Source: Nematostella vectensis
Lineage: Eukaryota > Cnidaria > Anthozoa > Actiniaria > Edwardsiidae
DNA length: 64,000 bases
Assembly: GCF_932526225.1 (NCBI RefSeq)
Contig: NC_064038.1
Coordinates: forward strand, 10,353,070 to 10,417,069
Reading direction: 5' to 3'
Shown here: one piece after another, positions 1-12,326 of the stretch
How the letters are laid out: the number at the start of each line of letters is the position of its first letter
Position numbering within the stretch: position 1 is the first letter of the stretch
Made by a program: the position numbers and the translations under genes
The notes under the pieces: model-generated
What the model was told of the DNA's origin: nothing
Database searches by the model: none
Seen by the model: the letters and a program-made list of their open reading frames with translations, nothing else

Positions 1-160
1 CAGGCCATCCGCTCTAAATTATCAATCACATCCTCGAAGAAACTTCCAATAGACACACTGCTTTCAATATTTTGAAATATTTTTCGCGTTTTCCGTTAAA
101 AATCATCGGATATTTTTAAGATAATCGACCGGAAGTAAACTGGTGACAATGCGGCTTTAA
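1..160. mobile_element. MITE (AAGCCGCATTGTCACC family), cut by window start
   Basis: The segment matches the right part of the elements at 27441-27630 and 29060-29312, including the shared phrase about unpaired ends near CATCCGCTCTAAATTATC. It ends with the inverted terminal sequence GGTGACAATGCGGCTT followed by TA. The left end lies outside the window. It is a short non-coding inverted-repeat element, probably a TA-inserting type. Confidence 0.75.
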
Positions 161-231
161 AACATGCAGTTGATATATTAGCGAGGAGAGTCTCTGTAAC
201 AAGGATAGAGATGGTCAAGTGGCAATGTTAT

Positions 232-491
232 GGCGCGACGCGCGCTACCGTGACCACTAAGACAAAGCTAACCATGCGACGCGCGCTACCGTGACCACCA
301 AGACAGAGTTAAAAGAAAGTTAGCCGCGAGAATCCTTACTAGCAATTTCGTTCTGTTGCGCTCTTCAGGTTTCTGTGCCACGCTGGTTGGCTAGTAAAGT
401 TCTTGTCAGTCGGATAGCACGTTTCTCATAACCTGTTTGGACTGTTTTTACAAAACTGTCAAGGTGGTCACGGTAGTGCGCGTCGCACTGT
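232..491. mobile_element. MITE with GC-rich terminal repeats (GCGACGCGCGCTACCGTGAC family)
   Basis: The left end carries GCGACGCGCGCTACCGTGAC, partly repeated about 40 bp inward, and the right end carries its inverse, GTCACGGTAGTGCGCGTCGC. The interior has no open frame. Related copies are at 2773-3042 and 37311-37381. Confidence 0.7.
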
Positions 492-1082
492 AAAAGCCTT
501 TGCTGCTTAACCTTTTCCCTTGAGCTTCCAAAAACTTGGCCTTTATTACAGTGCCTATAAGATACAGCTAATTTTGGCGCAAAGGATGGATCGATATTCG
601 AACATCAAGTAAACTTTTCCTTTCCGTAATATATTTTTTCCTGTTTTCCCAATTCTAAAATTTACAGATTTAATAAATTATGAGATATTGGATGAGGCGT
701 TTGTTTTTCTTCGATTACTGTCCGTAGTATCGATTGTTGTATGCATGTGGGAGATGCCCATAGAGCTCAAACAACCTCAAACATTTCAAGCGCAGTTGGA
801 CTTTGCGACGGTTAGGACGGCGTGTAGGAGAAAAGCGCTTGGCGATAAATTCAATGAAAATACCTAGACTTTATACTAAGAAACAAACAAAAATTAACCG
901 AAAGCTATTTCTACAATAAGGATCAGGGAAAGGTGAGTTTATACTACAGCTCACTAGACCATAAAACCATTTGGTTTGGTGGAGATCTATTAGACAAAAC
1001 TCGTTTTCACGTGCGGGTATTTGTCTCCCCAAATCAATTCCAGTGTTTTCTACAATTGCCGTCCTCGTTGTATTCATATCAT

Positions 1083-1503
1083 AGGCTAAGTCAAACATCG
1101 TTTTATCCATGAGCCGTATTCAATGCAAATGCTTGTAAATAAAGATGAAACAATCGACTCGATTTATCTGCGTGCATTTACGTTGAATACGGCTCGTGGA
1201 TAATACGACGTTTGAACTAGGTCAGTCCTAAAACATGGGGAGGGATATTCAATGCAAATGCTTGTAAATAAAGATGAAACAATCGACTCGATTCATCTGC
1301 GTGCATTTACGTTGAATACGGCTCGTGGATAATACGACGTTTGAACTAGGTCAGTCCTAAAACATGGGGAGGGATATTCAATGCAAATGCTTGTAAATAA
1401 AGATGAAACAATCGACTCGATTCATCTGCGTGCATTTACGTTGAATACGGCTCGTGGATAATACGACGTTTGAACTAGGTCAGTCCTAAAACATGGGGAG
1501 GGA
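1083..1503. repeat. Fold-back element with a 129-bp tandem expansion
   Basis: The unit beginning TATTCAATGCAAATGC at 1117 recurs at 1246 and 1375, a period of 129 bp. Each unit is itself an inverted repeat: a left arm with ATTCAATGCAAATG and a right arm with CATTTACGTTGAAT, followed by GGATAATACGACG. The left flank near 1083 (AGGCTAAGTCAAAC) matches the outer arm of the related element at 31358-31520. The third unit ends near AACATGGGGAGGGAT. Confidence 0.8.
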
Positions 1504-2077
1504 TAACAAGGAAAAAAGATGTACGGAAAATGGATGAGTAGGGAGCCCGAGGGTTCTATGAGTGTACCAGAAATTTGTCCAGAAAGGGGGAGCGGTTAAT
1601 GACAGGCGAACATGTAGACCATTATTTCACGCGTATGGCATATTCCTTTTCAATATAGGTGAGTGGAATTGCAAAAAAGGGCTACGCTGTCCCTAGGCGG
1701 AGCCCTTTGTACCATGGATAGGAGCAACGATACGTGAATGATCATGGAAAGGGCTTCCCATTTTGTCCAAAGCAGTAAAAGGAGGGTATTATTTAGAAGC
1801 CTGGGCGTGACGGACCTCATTCGCATCTATGGTGCGCCGATGTGTAAACAGCTGAGCGGCCGACGATACTCTATCTATAAATCCACTTAAAAGTGATATT
1901 GCAGAAGATATTCCAGCCTCCTCAGCGAATACATATTTATTAAAGCAGAATATAACGGTTAACAAATCATTCAATGCAAAACCTACAACCAATAGCTATC
2001 ACTTATGCACGCCTGTTTCTCGTTAGAAACGTTAAAGCTTTCAGCCCCAGTCAATCTACAATTAACAATTACTCCAT
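1504..2077. other. 3' flank of the homeodomain gene
   Basis: No gene is visible here. On the minus strand this region lies just downstream of the stop codon at 2078. An AATAAA polyadenylation signal is read on the minus strand at 1936-1941, about 140 bases past the stop, so roughly 1900-2077 is probably 3' untranslated sequence. The rest shows nothing recognisable. Confidence 0.45.
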
Positions 2078-3440
2078 CTATGTTGATCGTTCTAGTTCCT
2101 CGATCACAGTTTCTTCATCAGCCCCTGCTACAGCCTCGCTTGCATCCAAGAACCCCGCACCATTGACAGCAAAGAAATTATCAGTATCCATGACAACAAA
2201 CTCCCTGTTTTCCGCCAATTCTAGGTTATCTGGGTCTGCCACGTGGTGTACAGCGGCCGTACCAACCTCGAACCCTGATTGGTCAGACGTGAACTCGCCA
2301 TAGTCACCAAATATGTACTTTGGCAGGCCTTCGGTGCCATTTGGGCACCCTGTGGCGGCGTTCTGGGCACTGAGTGTTGAAAAAAAGAATTTGGAATGAT
2401 CGATTGTAGAAAGCGGATGGGCATAGAACCCTTGATCATCGGAGATGCGGCTGATTGCTATATGGCTATCACGTAAATCCTGCGTGCCTGTGCACGTGCT
2501 TGTCACGTGGGAGGTGGTGGCTTGTTGGGTGTTGAGGAGTAGTAGCGTGGATTTCTCTTCTTGTGGTTCGTCTGAAAAGAATATTTAAACAATTTTTCCA
2601 TAATGTGCTGTACTATCAGGGGCGTGGCCAGGGTGCCCGGGCCCCCCCTTATAGCAGTCAAAAATAAAGTAAATGTATAAGACATTATCTAAAATACAGG
2701 AGAAAATGCCTTGAAATGGCCTTTTGGGTCCCCTCCTGTTAAAAATCCTGGGTAGGCCGCTGACTATTCATTACGACGCGAGCTACCGTGGCCACTAATG
2801 CAAAGTTTAAATTAAGTTAGCCAATGAGCAGGCCAGAATTACAATTTTGATTGTCATGACCCTCATAACAAGCGCATTCCGTCGCGTGCTCCTATTCCCA
2901 CCCGAACATTTATTTTCCTCTATTATTAGCTAGTAAAGTTCATGTCAGTCAGATAGCACGTTTCTCTTATTCTCATTGGTTAGAATTGGTTTACTTCACA
3001 CAACTAGCAAGGTGACCACGCTAGCGCGCGTGGCAGTGAACGATAAATTTGAATTCAGCAGTTCAGGGATGTATACCATAGATAAGGTCCCCTGAATTAA
3101 AAATCATGGTAAAAAACGAGAACTTATTAAACATGTTGGCTGAGTTGCGTTAAGGATCATGTAGTCTCCTCGCGGTGTGATAAAGCGGGTAAGGTTTTAC
3201 AGAAAATTTATTTAGCCTTTTTTTGTCGGTGCTTTGACTCTATCTACAATGAATAAATGAAGGCTTACTGTACTAAACATTTAAATCAATAGTTCGTTTA
3301 ATGAAATGTCCCAAGAAACTGACCTAAAGAAGTCCTAGTTGACGCCACTGCTGTACTATTCTCAGTCCCTTCTCTTTGCTGACTATTCTCGGAACTAGTC
3401 ACCAGGGATTGTATGGCTTGCAAGGTCTCGTTACTGTCAT
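2078..3440 (-). CDS. Candidate exons 3 and 4 of the homeodomain gene
   Basis: Exon 3 (3440-3324) starts after CCGCCCGCAG and ends TTTAG before GTCAGT; exon 4 (2571-2078) starts after TTCTTTTCAG and runs 164 codons to TAG. Both start in phase 1 and splice together without a frame break, encoding a Ser/Thr-rich piece and then an acidic C-terminus with no known domain. The homeobox exon lies upstream on the same strand and could donate in the same phase, so I join them. They could instead be the 3' end of a separate gene whose first exons are not visible. Confidence 0.55.
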
Positions 3441-6400
3441 CTGCGGGCGGGTATAAGAAAAACACGAAGCTTTCTCAGTCCATTCTTTCGAAAAAAATTT
3501 TTTTAAAGAAATTAAAATTAATCCTTGTGCAGAATTTGAACATGCCATGTATCAGGAATTAATTATTATTATGACATTTTCCTATGTTAAAAAGGTTGGA
3601 AATTATATTTTAAAATGTTGGATGTTAGAAATTATATAGTACCATTTAAGAATAGTTATTTTCTTCAAGGAATATCTGATGTTTATTTAGTTTTACAGTT
3701 TCGGCAAAATTATACGACTTTGTCGTTTTATTAATTAAAACTGCTCAAATTAATAAAAGGTAAATAAAGTTCAGGTTTGGAAAGCTGTACTATCCACGTT
3801 TCTCGTAAACTTGAAATAGCTTTCAAAACTTGAGATTCGTCCATTTACACGTTTACAGGTATCGTTACCAATGCGGGTAACGATACCTAAATTGCTCTAT
3901 AAATACAAACCCCTACATGATAGAATCCTCTATACAACGAACCCCCAGATGACGACAACATGTATATATACGAACGCCTAGTTGACGACAACCTCTATAT
4001 ATACGAATCTCTAGATGAGGACAACCTCTTCATATACGAACCCCCAGATGACGACAACATGTATATATACGAACGCCTAGTTGATGACAACCTCTATATA
4101 TACGAATCTCTAGATGACGACAACCTCTTCATATACGAACCCCCAGATGACGACAACATGTATATATACGAACGCCTAGTTGACGACAACCTCTATATAT
4201 ACGAATCTCTAGATGACGACAACCTCTTCATATACGAACCCCCAGATGACGACAACCTCTCTATATACGAACCTCTAGATGACGACAACCTCTCCATATA
4301 CGAACCCCCAGATGGCGACAACCTCTTTATAAACGAACTCCTAGATGACGACAACCTCTCTATATACGAACCCCTAGATGACGACAACCTCTATATATAC
4401 GAACCTCTAGATGACGACAACCTCTCCATATACGAACCCCCATATGACGACAACCTCTCTATATACGAACCCCCATATGACGACAACCTCTCTATATACG
4501 AACCCCTAGATAACGACAACCTCTCCATATACGAACCCCTATATGACGACAACCTCTCCATATACAAACCGCTAGATGACGACAACATCTCTATATACGA
4601 ACCCCTAGATGGCGACAACCTCTCTATATACGAACTCCTAGATGACGACAACCGCTCTATATACGAACCCCTAGATGACGACAACCTCTATATTTTTGGA
4701 CCGCTAGATGACGACAACCTCTCTATATACGAACCCTCTAGATGAAGACAACCTCTCTATATACGAACCCTCTAGATGACGACAACCTCTATATATACAA
4801 ACCCCTAAATGGCGACAACCTCTCTATATACGAACCCCTAAATGACGACAACCTCTATATATACGAACCGCTAGATGAAGACAACCTCTATATATACGAA
4901 TCCCTAGATGACGACAACCTCTCCATATACGAACCCCCATATGACGACAACCTCTCTATATACTACCCCTAGATAGCGACAACCTCTAGACATACAAACC
5001 CCTAGATGACGACAACCTATCTATATACAAACCCCTAGATGATAGAATCCTCTATACAACGAACCCCTAGATGACGACAACCTCTCTGTATACGAGCCCT
5101 AGATGACGACAAACTCTATATATACGAACCCCCAGATGACCACAACCTCTCTATATACGAACCTCTAGATGACGACAACCTCTCCATATACGAGCCCCCA
5201 GATGACGACAACCTCTGTATATACGAACCTCTAGATGACGACAACCTCTCCATATACGAACCCCCAGATGGCGACAACCTCTCTATAAACGAACTCCTAG
5301 ATGACGACAGCCTCTCTATATACGAACCCCTAGATGACGTCAACCTCTATATATACGAACTGCTAGATGAAGACAACCTCTATATATACGAACCCCTAGA
5401 TGACGACAACCTCTCCATATACGAACCACCATATGACGACAACCTCTCTATATACGAACCCCTAGATAGCGACAACCTCCCTATATATACAAACCCCTAG
5501 ATGACGACAACCTCTATATATACGAACCTCTAGATGACGACAACCTCTCCATATACGAACCCCCATATGACGACAACCTCTCAATATACGAACCCCCATA
5601 TGACGACAACCTCTCTATATACGAACCCCTAGATAACGACAACCTCTCCATATACGAACCCCTAGATGACGACAACCTATCCATATACAAACCTCCAGAT
5701 GGCGACAACCTCTCTATATACGAACCCCTAGATGGCGACAACCTCTCTATATACGAACTCCTAGATGACGACAACCTCTCTATATACGAACCCCTAGATG
5801 ACGACAACCTCTATATTTTCGGACCGCTAGATGACGATAACCTCTATATATACGAACCCCTAGATAACGACAGCCTATATATATATACGAACCCCTAGAT
5901 AACGACAGCCTATATATATACGAACCCCTAGATAACGACAACCTCTATTAACTACGGACCTCTAGATGAAGACACCACATATAGCAACCACCAATGAAAC
6001 CATGGACAATGTCAATGTCTCAGAATCAACCTTTTAGACAATATTCGCCTTATCGCAAGCTGATCCTACCGTTAGCGGTTCTTTCTTCCTGTGCTTGCCT
6101 TTCCTTCATCTTTCTCTCCACCAACAGCCTCTTTTCTTTGGCGCGCCGATTCTGGAACCAAACTTGTACCCGGTCCTCTGGCAGGCCAGCCCTGGTTGCG
6201 ATAGCCTGGCGCAACTTGTTGTCAGGGAAATGTTGCTTCTGGAATCCTTCTTCCAAAATTGCAAGTTGTTCTGTGCTGAAAACGGTTCTGCAACGTCGTC
6301 TCTTGTCTCCCCTTCGTCGGTACTCAGCGGCCAACACTATAGTACATGCAAGAAGTGATCATAAAAGGTGAAAAAAGGAAATGTTATTTTGCCGAAATTT

Positions 6401-8637
6401 AGCCACAATACTAACAACGTCAAAATTAGCAATGTCGAAGGAAATGTTATTAGTCTGAAATAAGCCTAAAAATGCGAAAGGGTCATTATTCAACGGGGGG
6501 AGGGCTGCTATGTTTGGGGGGAGGGTAGCGATTTTTTGAACGTCGATTTCGGGGAGAGTCTCAAATTTTCATACAGCGTTAAGGGCCTTATTTTTTAAAC
6601 AGGTATTCTGATCAATCTCCGAGCCTCCTAAAAGTCTGGAATTTCAATTTTTTTTTCTGAGGAGAACCCTAGACCCCCTACAAAATAAATTAATAAATGA
6701 ATGAGATGCGCCTTCTGCTTGCACTTTCAAGACTTGCGTTTCGCTTGGCGTTGCAAATCATTATCCCCTAAAGTGTGGCTTCTACTTTTTTTTATCTTTT
6801 TCAGTTTTGGGTTTACTAACGAATTTTGCGAACTAACTTTTCAGATTGGTGGTATGAATATATAAAAAATTAAAAATAAAAAAAAGATTTCAGTTGGGAG
6901 GGAAGTAATGATGCTATCCCATTTAGGTTCTAACAATACTAAGCATTTCATATATTTGAAGATGGAAAAATTTTCAATGGCAAACATGCCCCAGACACCC
7001 TATATAAAAGTATTTACACCCCTAAAAGATGGGCTCGAAACAAGGCCAGCTCCGTCGCCCCTTCATGGGCATCCTAAAGTAAACACTGAATTCAGCGGCG
7101 TAGCTAGGTGAGTGGCTAAGGGCCCCCCTTCTAGCAGCCCAAAACACAGTAAATGTATGAGACAGCATCTAAAATACAGGGAAAAATGCATTGAAAGGGC
7201 CTTTTGGGCCCGTCATAGTACAAATTCAAAAGTATTTCCGCAAGAATTTCAACACACATTTTACCGAGTATGCATAACGTTATCAAACTTCAAATTTCAC
7301 CTAACAGAAACTTGATGTAATAAGTATTTTGTTCTACAAGAAATATTAATGATGACATATGTATTCTGTTTTAATCATTGTTATCTAATTTCTAATTATT
7401 ACAAACTGCACGATTCTTATCCCATTTACAGAGGACATGTAATAAAAAAGATAAAGAGTAGCCTGCGTAGCGGCTTAAGGGAAGGGATGGATAGTGGGCG
7501 GCCGCGCGCTCGCTTTTTCTTCTTTCGACCCCTCTCCCCCCGTCCCTCTCCTTGTTTGGCTCAGACCATATTTTGGCTAGAATGACAAACAAAACTTATC
7601 AAGTCAGAGAAAAAATATGTATGAAAATTCCTATAGCACTATTTCGTCTTGTTTCTTATTAAATTTAGCAGTATCAGAATCTCTAGAGGCTGAACAAAAA
7701 ACTTTCGACTCTGCCAAATATCTTCTTTAATAAGACTTCTATTTTGGTTATTTTTATTCTCTAAAGACAATAATGTAAATACAGTTTTTCTCTTGTTGTT
7801 TTCCGATGTTTTTCTCACATCGATGAGCCAGGGTAGACTAAATTATCCCGGGGCCTAGCCTAATATATGTGTGCGGTACATGACTTTTTGAAATCTGGGT
7901 TGTTACCATAACACTACGTGTAAGCATTGAAAAAGAAATGTATTACACTTTTAGGTCCCGTTATCCGGGCGGGGTATATTCTCGCACAATGTCCCATATG
8001 TTCGGACAATGGGTATTTCAGTTCTATTAAGATTATATCAAAACGTTTAATGGGGGAAAGAGAAATACAAATAATATACTAATATATAAGTATAATAATA
8101 ATAAAGGTTGAGGGAAAGGTCAAGCAGAAACAATATCGAGAACTTTAGATGTTTGAGTTATCGAGGTTCTTTGTGATTTAACAAAGTCACCTTTTGTACC
8201 TGTTTTCGTTTTATTTCCCTTTTTAGACCTCCAAACTATGAGTGGATAATTAAGAACACAAAACGTCCCTATATCATCAAGCATGCAGGGACAAAAAAGT
8301 TTCCTTAACATTGTGTTCTAGTTTCGCCAAAGCTTTAGACGCTAACGTTTTACTTACCATCGTTTATGTCTCCGTACATTCCACAACCATCAAAAGGCGA
8401 TCGGGAGACGTTGGGAGGCATGTAATATTGGTAGAAAAATCTTGAGGGAAAATATGACATTTGATTTATACTTTGACTAGGTCCACTTATCTCTTGTACC
8501 GCTTGTGCTTCTTGTAGCTCTTGTTGGGCTTGGAACTGTTTGCCCTGGAAACAGTCCTCTATCTCATAGTTTTGCAAAGTGTTACCGTTATTTTCGTCGC
8601 CCTCTGCTCTGGAATTTTGGGTCTTATCATTTTCCAT
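2078..8637 (-). CDS. Paired-like homeodomain protein, four-exon model
   Basis: Predicted nuclear DNA-binding transcription factor. Model (minus): 8637-8358, 6336-6070, 3440-3324, 2571-2078, giving 385 aa. Introns are GT-AG and all three are phase 1, so the frame stays open throughout. Exon 1 is Gln-rich. The homeodomain is at about residues 106-165 in exon 2: R5, F8, L16, F20, W48, F49, Q50, N51 and R53 are all present, with helix 3 reading [15 protein letters not shown]8 and Q50 point to the paired-like class; no paired domain is seen. Exons 3-4 are Ser/Thr-rich then acidic and match nothing I recognise. The join of exon 2 to exon 3 uses a middling donor (GTAGGA). If it is not used, exon 2 reads to a TAA at 6050 and the protein is 188 aa. 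I cannot assign an orthologue. Confidence 0.75.
2618..2762. mobile_element. MITE-like interspersed repeat (CAGGGGCGTGGCCAGG end)
   Basis: The element begins CAGGGGCGTGGCCAGG and ends GGTAGGCCGCTGA, an imperfect inverted terminal pair. The interior (near AAATACAGGAGAAAATGCC) is shared with 7093-7212 and, in the opposite orientation, 25592-25742. It has no coding capacity and lies in intron 3 of the homeodomain gene, beside the exon 4 acceptor. Confidence 0.65.
2773..3042. mobile_element. MITE, second copy of the GCGACGCGCG family
   Basis: Diverged left end ACGACGCGAGCTACCGTGGC and right end GTGACCACGCTAGCGCGCGT. The internal stretch CTAGTAAAGTTCATGTCAGT matches the copy at 232-491. It lies in intron 3 of the homeodomain gene. 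Confidence 0.65.
3943..5960. repeat. 33-bp minisatellite, about 60 units
   Basis: Tandem units of the form GACGACAACCTCTATATATA plus CGAACCCCTAGAT (33 bp) run without interruption. Because 33 is divisible by three, both strands hold periodic open frames (plus: an 11-residue unit with [11 protein letters not shown]; minus: a Ser/Arg-rich 11-residue unit). These frames are broken repeatedly (for example by TGA at 4743) and have no start context. The array lies in intron 2 of the homeodomain gene, so I treat it as non-coding. Confidence 0.9.
6070..6336 (-). CDS. Homeobox exon (exon 2 of the homeodomain gene)
   Basis: This exon holds the complete 60-residue homeodomain. The acceptor is TACTATAG before TGTTGGCC, and the single base carried from exon 1 completes a GTG codon, so the border is phase 1. 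The recognition helix has Q50 and N51. An alternative end at the in-frame TAA (6050-6052) exists if the GTAGGA donor is skipped. Confidence 0.88.
6337..8357. other. Intron 1 of the homeodomain gene
   Basis: The stretch between the first two exons is AT-rich with no exon I can support. It includes a copy of the CAGCGGCGTAGC-ended repeat at 7093-7212 and, near 7690-7735, a short sequence (TTCGACTCTGCCAAAT) also found in the hairpin at 8764-8886. Confidence 0.5.
7093..7212. mobile_element. MITE-like repeat, second copy of the 2618-2762 family
   Basis: It begins CAGCGGCGTAGCTAGG and shares the interior phrase TAAATGTATGAGACAGCATC with the copies at 2618-2762 and 25592-25742. It is non-coding. 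Confidence 0.6.
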
Positions 8638-8763
8638 GCTGCTCTGTTACTGCAGAATTAAATTGGGCACTTGGAAAGGAAAGGTGAAGAAGTAGTCATA
8701 GCAGCGTGCCTGATTATGACGTAATACACGCGCGCGCCTCGAGAAAAGCGCGGAAGTCTTTCA

Positions 8764-8886
8764 AATACAGTAAAATACACCAAAGACTGGTATTCGACTC
8801 TGCCAAATTTTCTTCTTTCCTGAAGAAGTCTTACTAAAGAAGAAAATTTGGCAGAGTCGAATACCAGTTTTTGGTGTATTGTATTT
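8764..8886. repeat. Near-perfect hairpin (fold-back MITE)
   Basis: Arms such as GGTATTCGACTCTGCCAAAT and its complement ATTTGGCAGAGTCGAATACC flank a short loop around TTCCTGAAGAAGTCTTAC, giving a palindrome of about 120 bp bounded by AAATACA and TGTATTT. It lies about 130 bp upstream of the homeodomain gene start codon. Confidence 0.8.
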
Positions 8887-9352
8887 AATCTTGGGTTCTC
8901 AAATACATTGCAGATACAAAAAAGATAATCGTATTTGTTAAATATGTTGTGCCAAACGGCTTTGGAACAAAATAAATGCTAGAATAGACACAACAGTTAA
9001 ATAGTTTATCTTAGACTGAGCCAAAAGTTTTGGCATATTTTTTTTTGTGAACAGTGCGTGTTAGAATTTAAAGCTCGGTGCCAAATAGGCTCTATAAAAG
9101 GAAGAACAAAAATGGACGATAACGCGAATTCAGCGTTGACTCACGAAAACTGGACCTCCACTTAATGGGTGAGGCCTCAATCGAATCGATCTCTTTTATC
9201 CTTGCATTATATTTAAGAACTCAGACAATTTGAACTATTTTCGATTTTCATAAGAGTCAATAGTTTTAGTTACTACGGGTTAAGGTCTCTCACATGTTGA
9301 AAGATCTGTTCTTCACTACAGATGGTTTTGTTGCCGCGTTGCTGTTAACATG

Positions 9353-10617
9353 AAAGCGGCCTGACCGGTCAAAAATCTCCCCATTCCCCGGCAAAAGCCT
9401 GAGACGAGTTTGGTGTCGGCCATCTTCGATCCAGTTCCAATTATTCTGGCTGCCACATCTCGACTTTCGTCTTCGCCGGTATGAGTCACACGGTGATGGG
9501 AAGTCCGGCCAAAGCCTGACCGGTCACAAAACTTCTCAGCCCACGTCCAAAACCTGACCGATCACAAAACTTCTCAGCCAGCGTCCAAAGCCTGACAGGT
9601 CACAAAACTTCCCCATCACCGGCCAAAGCCTGACCGGTCACATAACTTCTCAGCCCACATCCAAAGCCTGACTGGTCACATAACTTTCCATCACCGGCCA
9701 AAGCCTGACCGGTCACATAACTTCTCAGCCCACATCCAAAGCCTGACCGGTCACATAACTTTCCATCACCGGCCAAAGCCTGACCGGTCACATAACTTCT
9801 CAGCCCATATCCAAAGCCTGACCGTTTACAAAACTTCCCAGCCCCCGGCCAAAGCCTGGTCACAAAACTTTCCATCACCGGCCAAAGCATTATGGCCGGT
9901 CACATAACTTCTCAGCCCGCGTCCAAAGCCTGACCGTTTACAAAACTTCCCATCACCGGCCAAAGCCTGGTCATAAAACTTTCCATCACCGGCCAAAGCC
10001 TTATGGCCGGTCACATAACTTCTCAGCCCGCGTCCAAAGCCTGACCGTTTACAAAACTTCCCATCACCGGCCAAAGCCTAACCGATCCCAAAACCTCTCA
10101 GCCCGCGTCCAAAGCCTGACCGGTCACAAAACTTCCCAGCCCCCGGCAAAAGCCTGACCGGTCACATAACTTCTCAGCTTCCGGCCAAAGCCTGACCGGT
10201 CACAAAACTTCCCACCACCGGCCAAAGCCTGGCCGGTCACAAAACTTCTCAGCCCATATCCAAAGCCTGACCGTTTACAAAACTTCCCAGCCCCCGGCCA
10301 AAACCTGACCGGTCAAAAAACTTCTCATCACCGGCCAAAACCTAACCGGTCACAAAACTTCTCATCACCGGACAAAACCTAACCGATCACAAAACTTCTC
10401 ATCACCGGCCAAAACCTAACCGGTCACAAAACTTCTCATCACCGGCCAAAACCTAACCGGTCACAAAACTTCTCATCACCAGCCAAAACCTAACCGGTCA
10501 CAAAACTTCTCATCACCGGCCAAAACCTAACCGGTCACAAAACTTCTCATCACCGGCCAAAACCTGACAGGTCACAAAACTTCTCATCACCGGCCAAAGC
10601 CTGACCGGTCACAAAAC
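9353..10617. repeat. 37-bp minisatellite (CCGGCCAAARCCTRACCGGT)
   Basis: Degenerate tandem units combine CCGGCCAAAGCCTGACCGGT with CACAAAACTTCTCATCA. The period is exactly 37 bp in the homogeneous part (10331 onward). Units near the left edge are more diverged, and a displaced PDE8 exon fragment sits at about 9413-9490. Short open frames on the minus strand only reflect the periodicity. Confidence 0.9.
9413..9490 (+). pseudogene. Displaced fragment of PDE8 exon 1
   Basis: About 75 bp matches the interior of PDE8 exon 1 (about 12433-12508): both contain TTGGTGTCGGCCATCTTCGA followed by TCCAG, CCACATCTCGACTT and GTCTTCGC. The copy has small indels and substitutions and no start codon, so it is not a functional exon. 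It lies about 2.9 kb upstream of the real exon, inside the 37-bp array. Confidence 0.8.
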
Positions 10618-12326
10618 TCTGCATGCCTGGGCCCACATTACACCAACCTTAACGAGGCCTCGGGAAGTTTACAGGTCTTCAACCTCAACATAGACTTTAC
10701 AGTGGGGTGACGGAGTCAATTTTGTCCGCCGCTTAATCTTTTGGCTCGGTTACCAAGAACCAAGCTTTGCGTTTTGGCGGCCTGGGGTAATAGTGTATGA
10801 ACGATCTTTTATTAGAATAAACCGGAAGGCAAAGTTATGTACGGGCTTACAAGGACTTAAGCGCCTCACTTATCTTTATGCAGGATAACGGAAAACGGGG
10901 CAAAAAGTTCTCCCACGGACTATACACAATTTCACCCACACACGGGACAAAACAGCTTGCCACAATCCGAAATATTCATGTCCTGTGTAACCCCATGACA
11001 CAGGATTTTAACACAGGCGAGCATTCCTTTGGAGAAAGAACAAACAACATCTTCTTTTCGTTAATAACGGATTAAATCGATGTCAGGGTGAAAACTCTAG
11101 TAAGCCCAGTGCAGATTATTTTGATCGTCGTGAGTCAGTAAGCGAAAGGTTTTGTGCCAGTCCGGGGCGCGTGGTCCGATTTTTTTTTTTCGTTAATCTC
11201 GGCCAACTGCTTGCCTCTTTGGTCGAAATTCATACGTATAAATGCGTTGTTTAACGATGACTTAGTCAAATTTCCATCGTTTATACAATAAGGTTGCTAT
11301 GCACATCGCGCGCGAACTTTGTTTATTGAAAAATTATTGTATCAAAAAAAAAATGGTTTTAAAGGTTAAATTTCCACTTTTGCCTAAGCGCAACATTGAA
11401 AGTCCAATCTTCAAATCATAGGTTATTTTACTCCCTGTATGTAAGGACTGCAATGGTAAAATTATCAATTTACAAAATTTAGTAATTAATCGAAGAAAGT
11501 AAGAATAGTTTAGGTGATATTTCCTCGTGTTTTAAAGTAATATGTTGGTTTTGTTTTTAAACCTGCACACATTGCAAGACCTTTTTTCGAAGCTTTTTTT
11601 TTTTCGATTTAACGTTAACCTTTTGGATGTCGCTAAAATCGGTATCTGTGTACATTTTGAGTTACTGAAACTAAAACCATAACCTTTTGTAACCAGCCTT
11701 TGTATAAAGAGAAAAGAGTTCACAGATCTATGCCAACACCAACGCTATGTGGGCATCCCAGATTCGCAGTGATCTGGTGTGAATCTTGAGAAAATAGGAT
11801 CTTGTATCGTCGCAAGTTGCATCTTTTCCCTCCACCCGTATGATAAACAATGCTTTTTGCAGAAACGCAGCTGGTAGAGCTAAAATGAATACATTAAAGG
11901 CATCGAGCGACAAGCTTGCAAATAAGATCACATGACATAATCTCTTGTCCGGATTGGCTGGTCCTCGCAACGACATCAGCGAAGGCCTTAGCGTTCCCAA
12001 AGTAACAGGCCTTCTTTGCCACAACCTCACTGTTTTCCACTGCTGTTCCTTTTAATCTTCAATACAACGCTGCATTTGCCGAAATATCAACTCTTCTAGG
12101 GTTGAGCCCGCTATATCGTCTCCGCAATGGCGTTACGGAACATTTTGGACTGAGTTTTCTTTGACAAGCACAATTGATGACTGGAGAAAGGACCAGGTTT
12201 TTTTTGGTGGATGCGCTTTTAAGATCATTCTAACTTGATAAAAGGAAGCAATTTTTCTCTAGCTTGCGTGGCCGTATACTCTGTGAACTACTATTGCTGC
12301 GTGAATGCGAAGACTTCGTAGCCCTC
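10618..12326. other. 5' flank of PDE8
   Basis: This stretch holds no supported coding exon. It must contain the promoter and 5' untranslated region of PDE8, but I see no TATA box or initiator I would defend. The frame just upstream of the PDE8 ATG is open for about 20 codons without another ATG. Confidence 0.4.

Noticed and set aside
3960-4972. Open frame encoding an 11-residue repeat ([11 protein letters not shown])
   Set aside because: 33-bp periodicity keeps both strands open, stops interrupt it at 4743 and later, and it lies within an intron of the homeodomain gene on the other strand.
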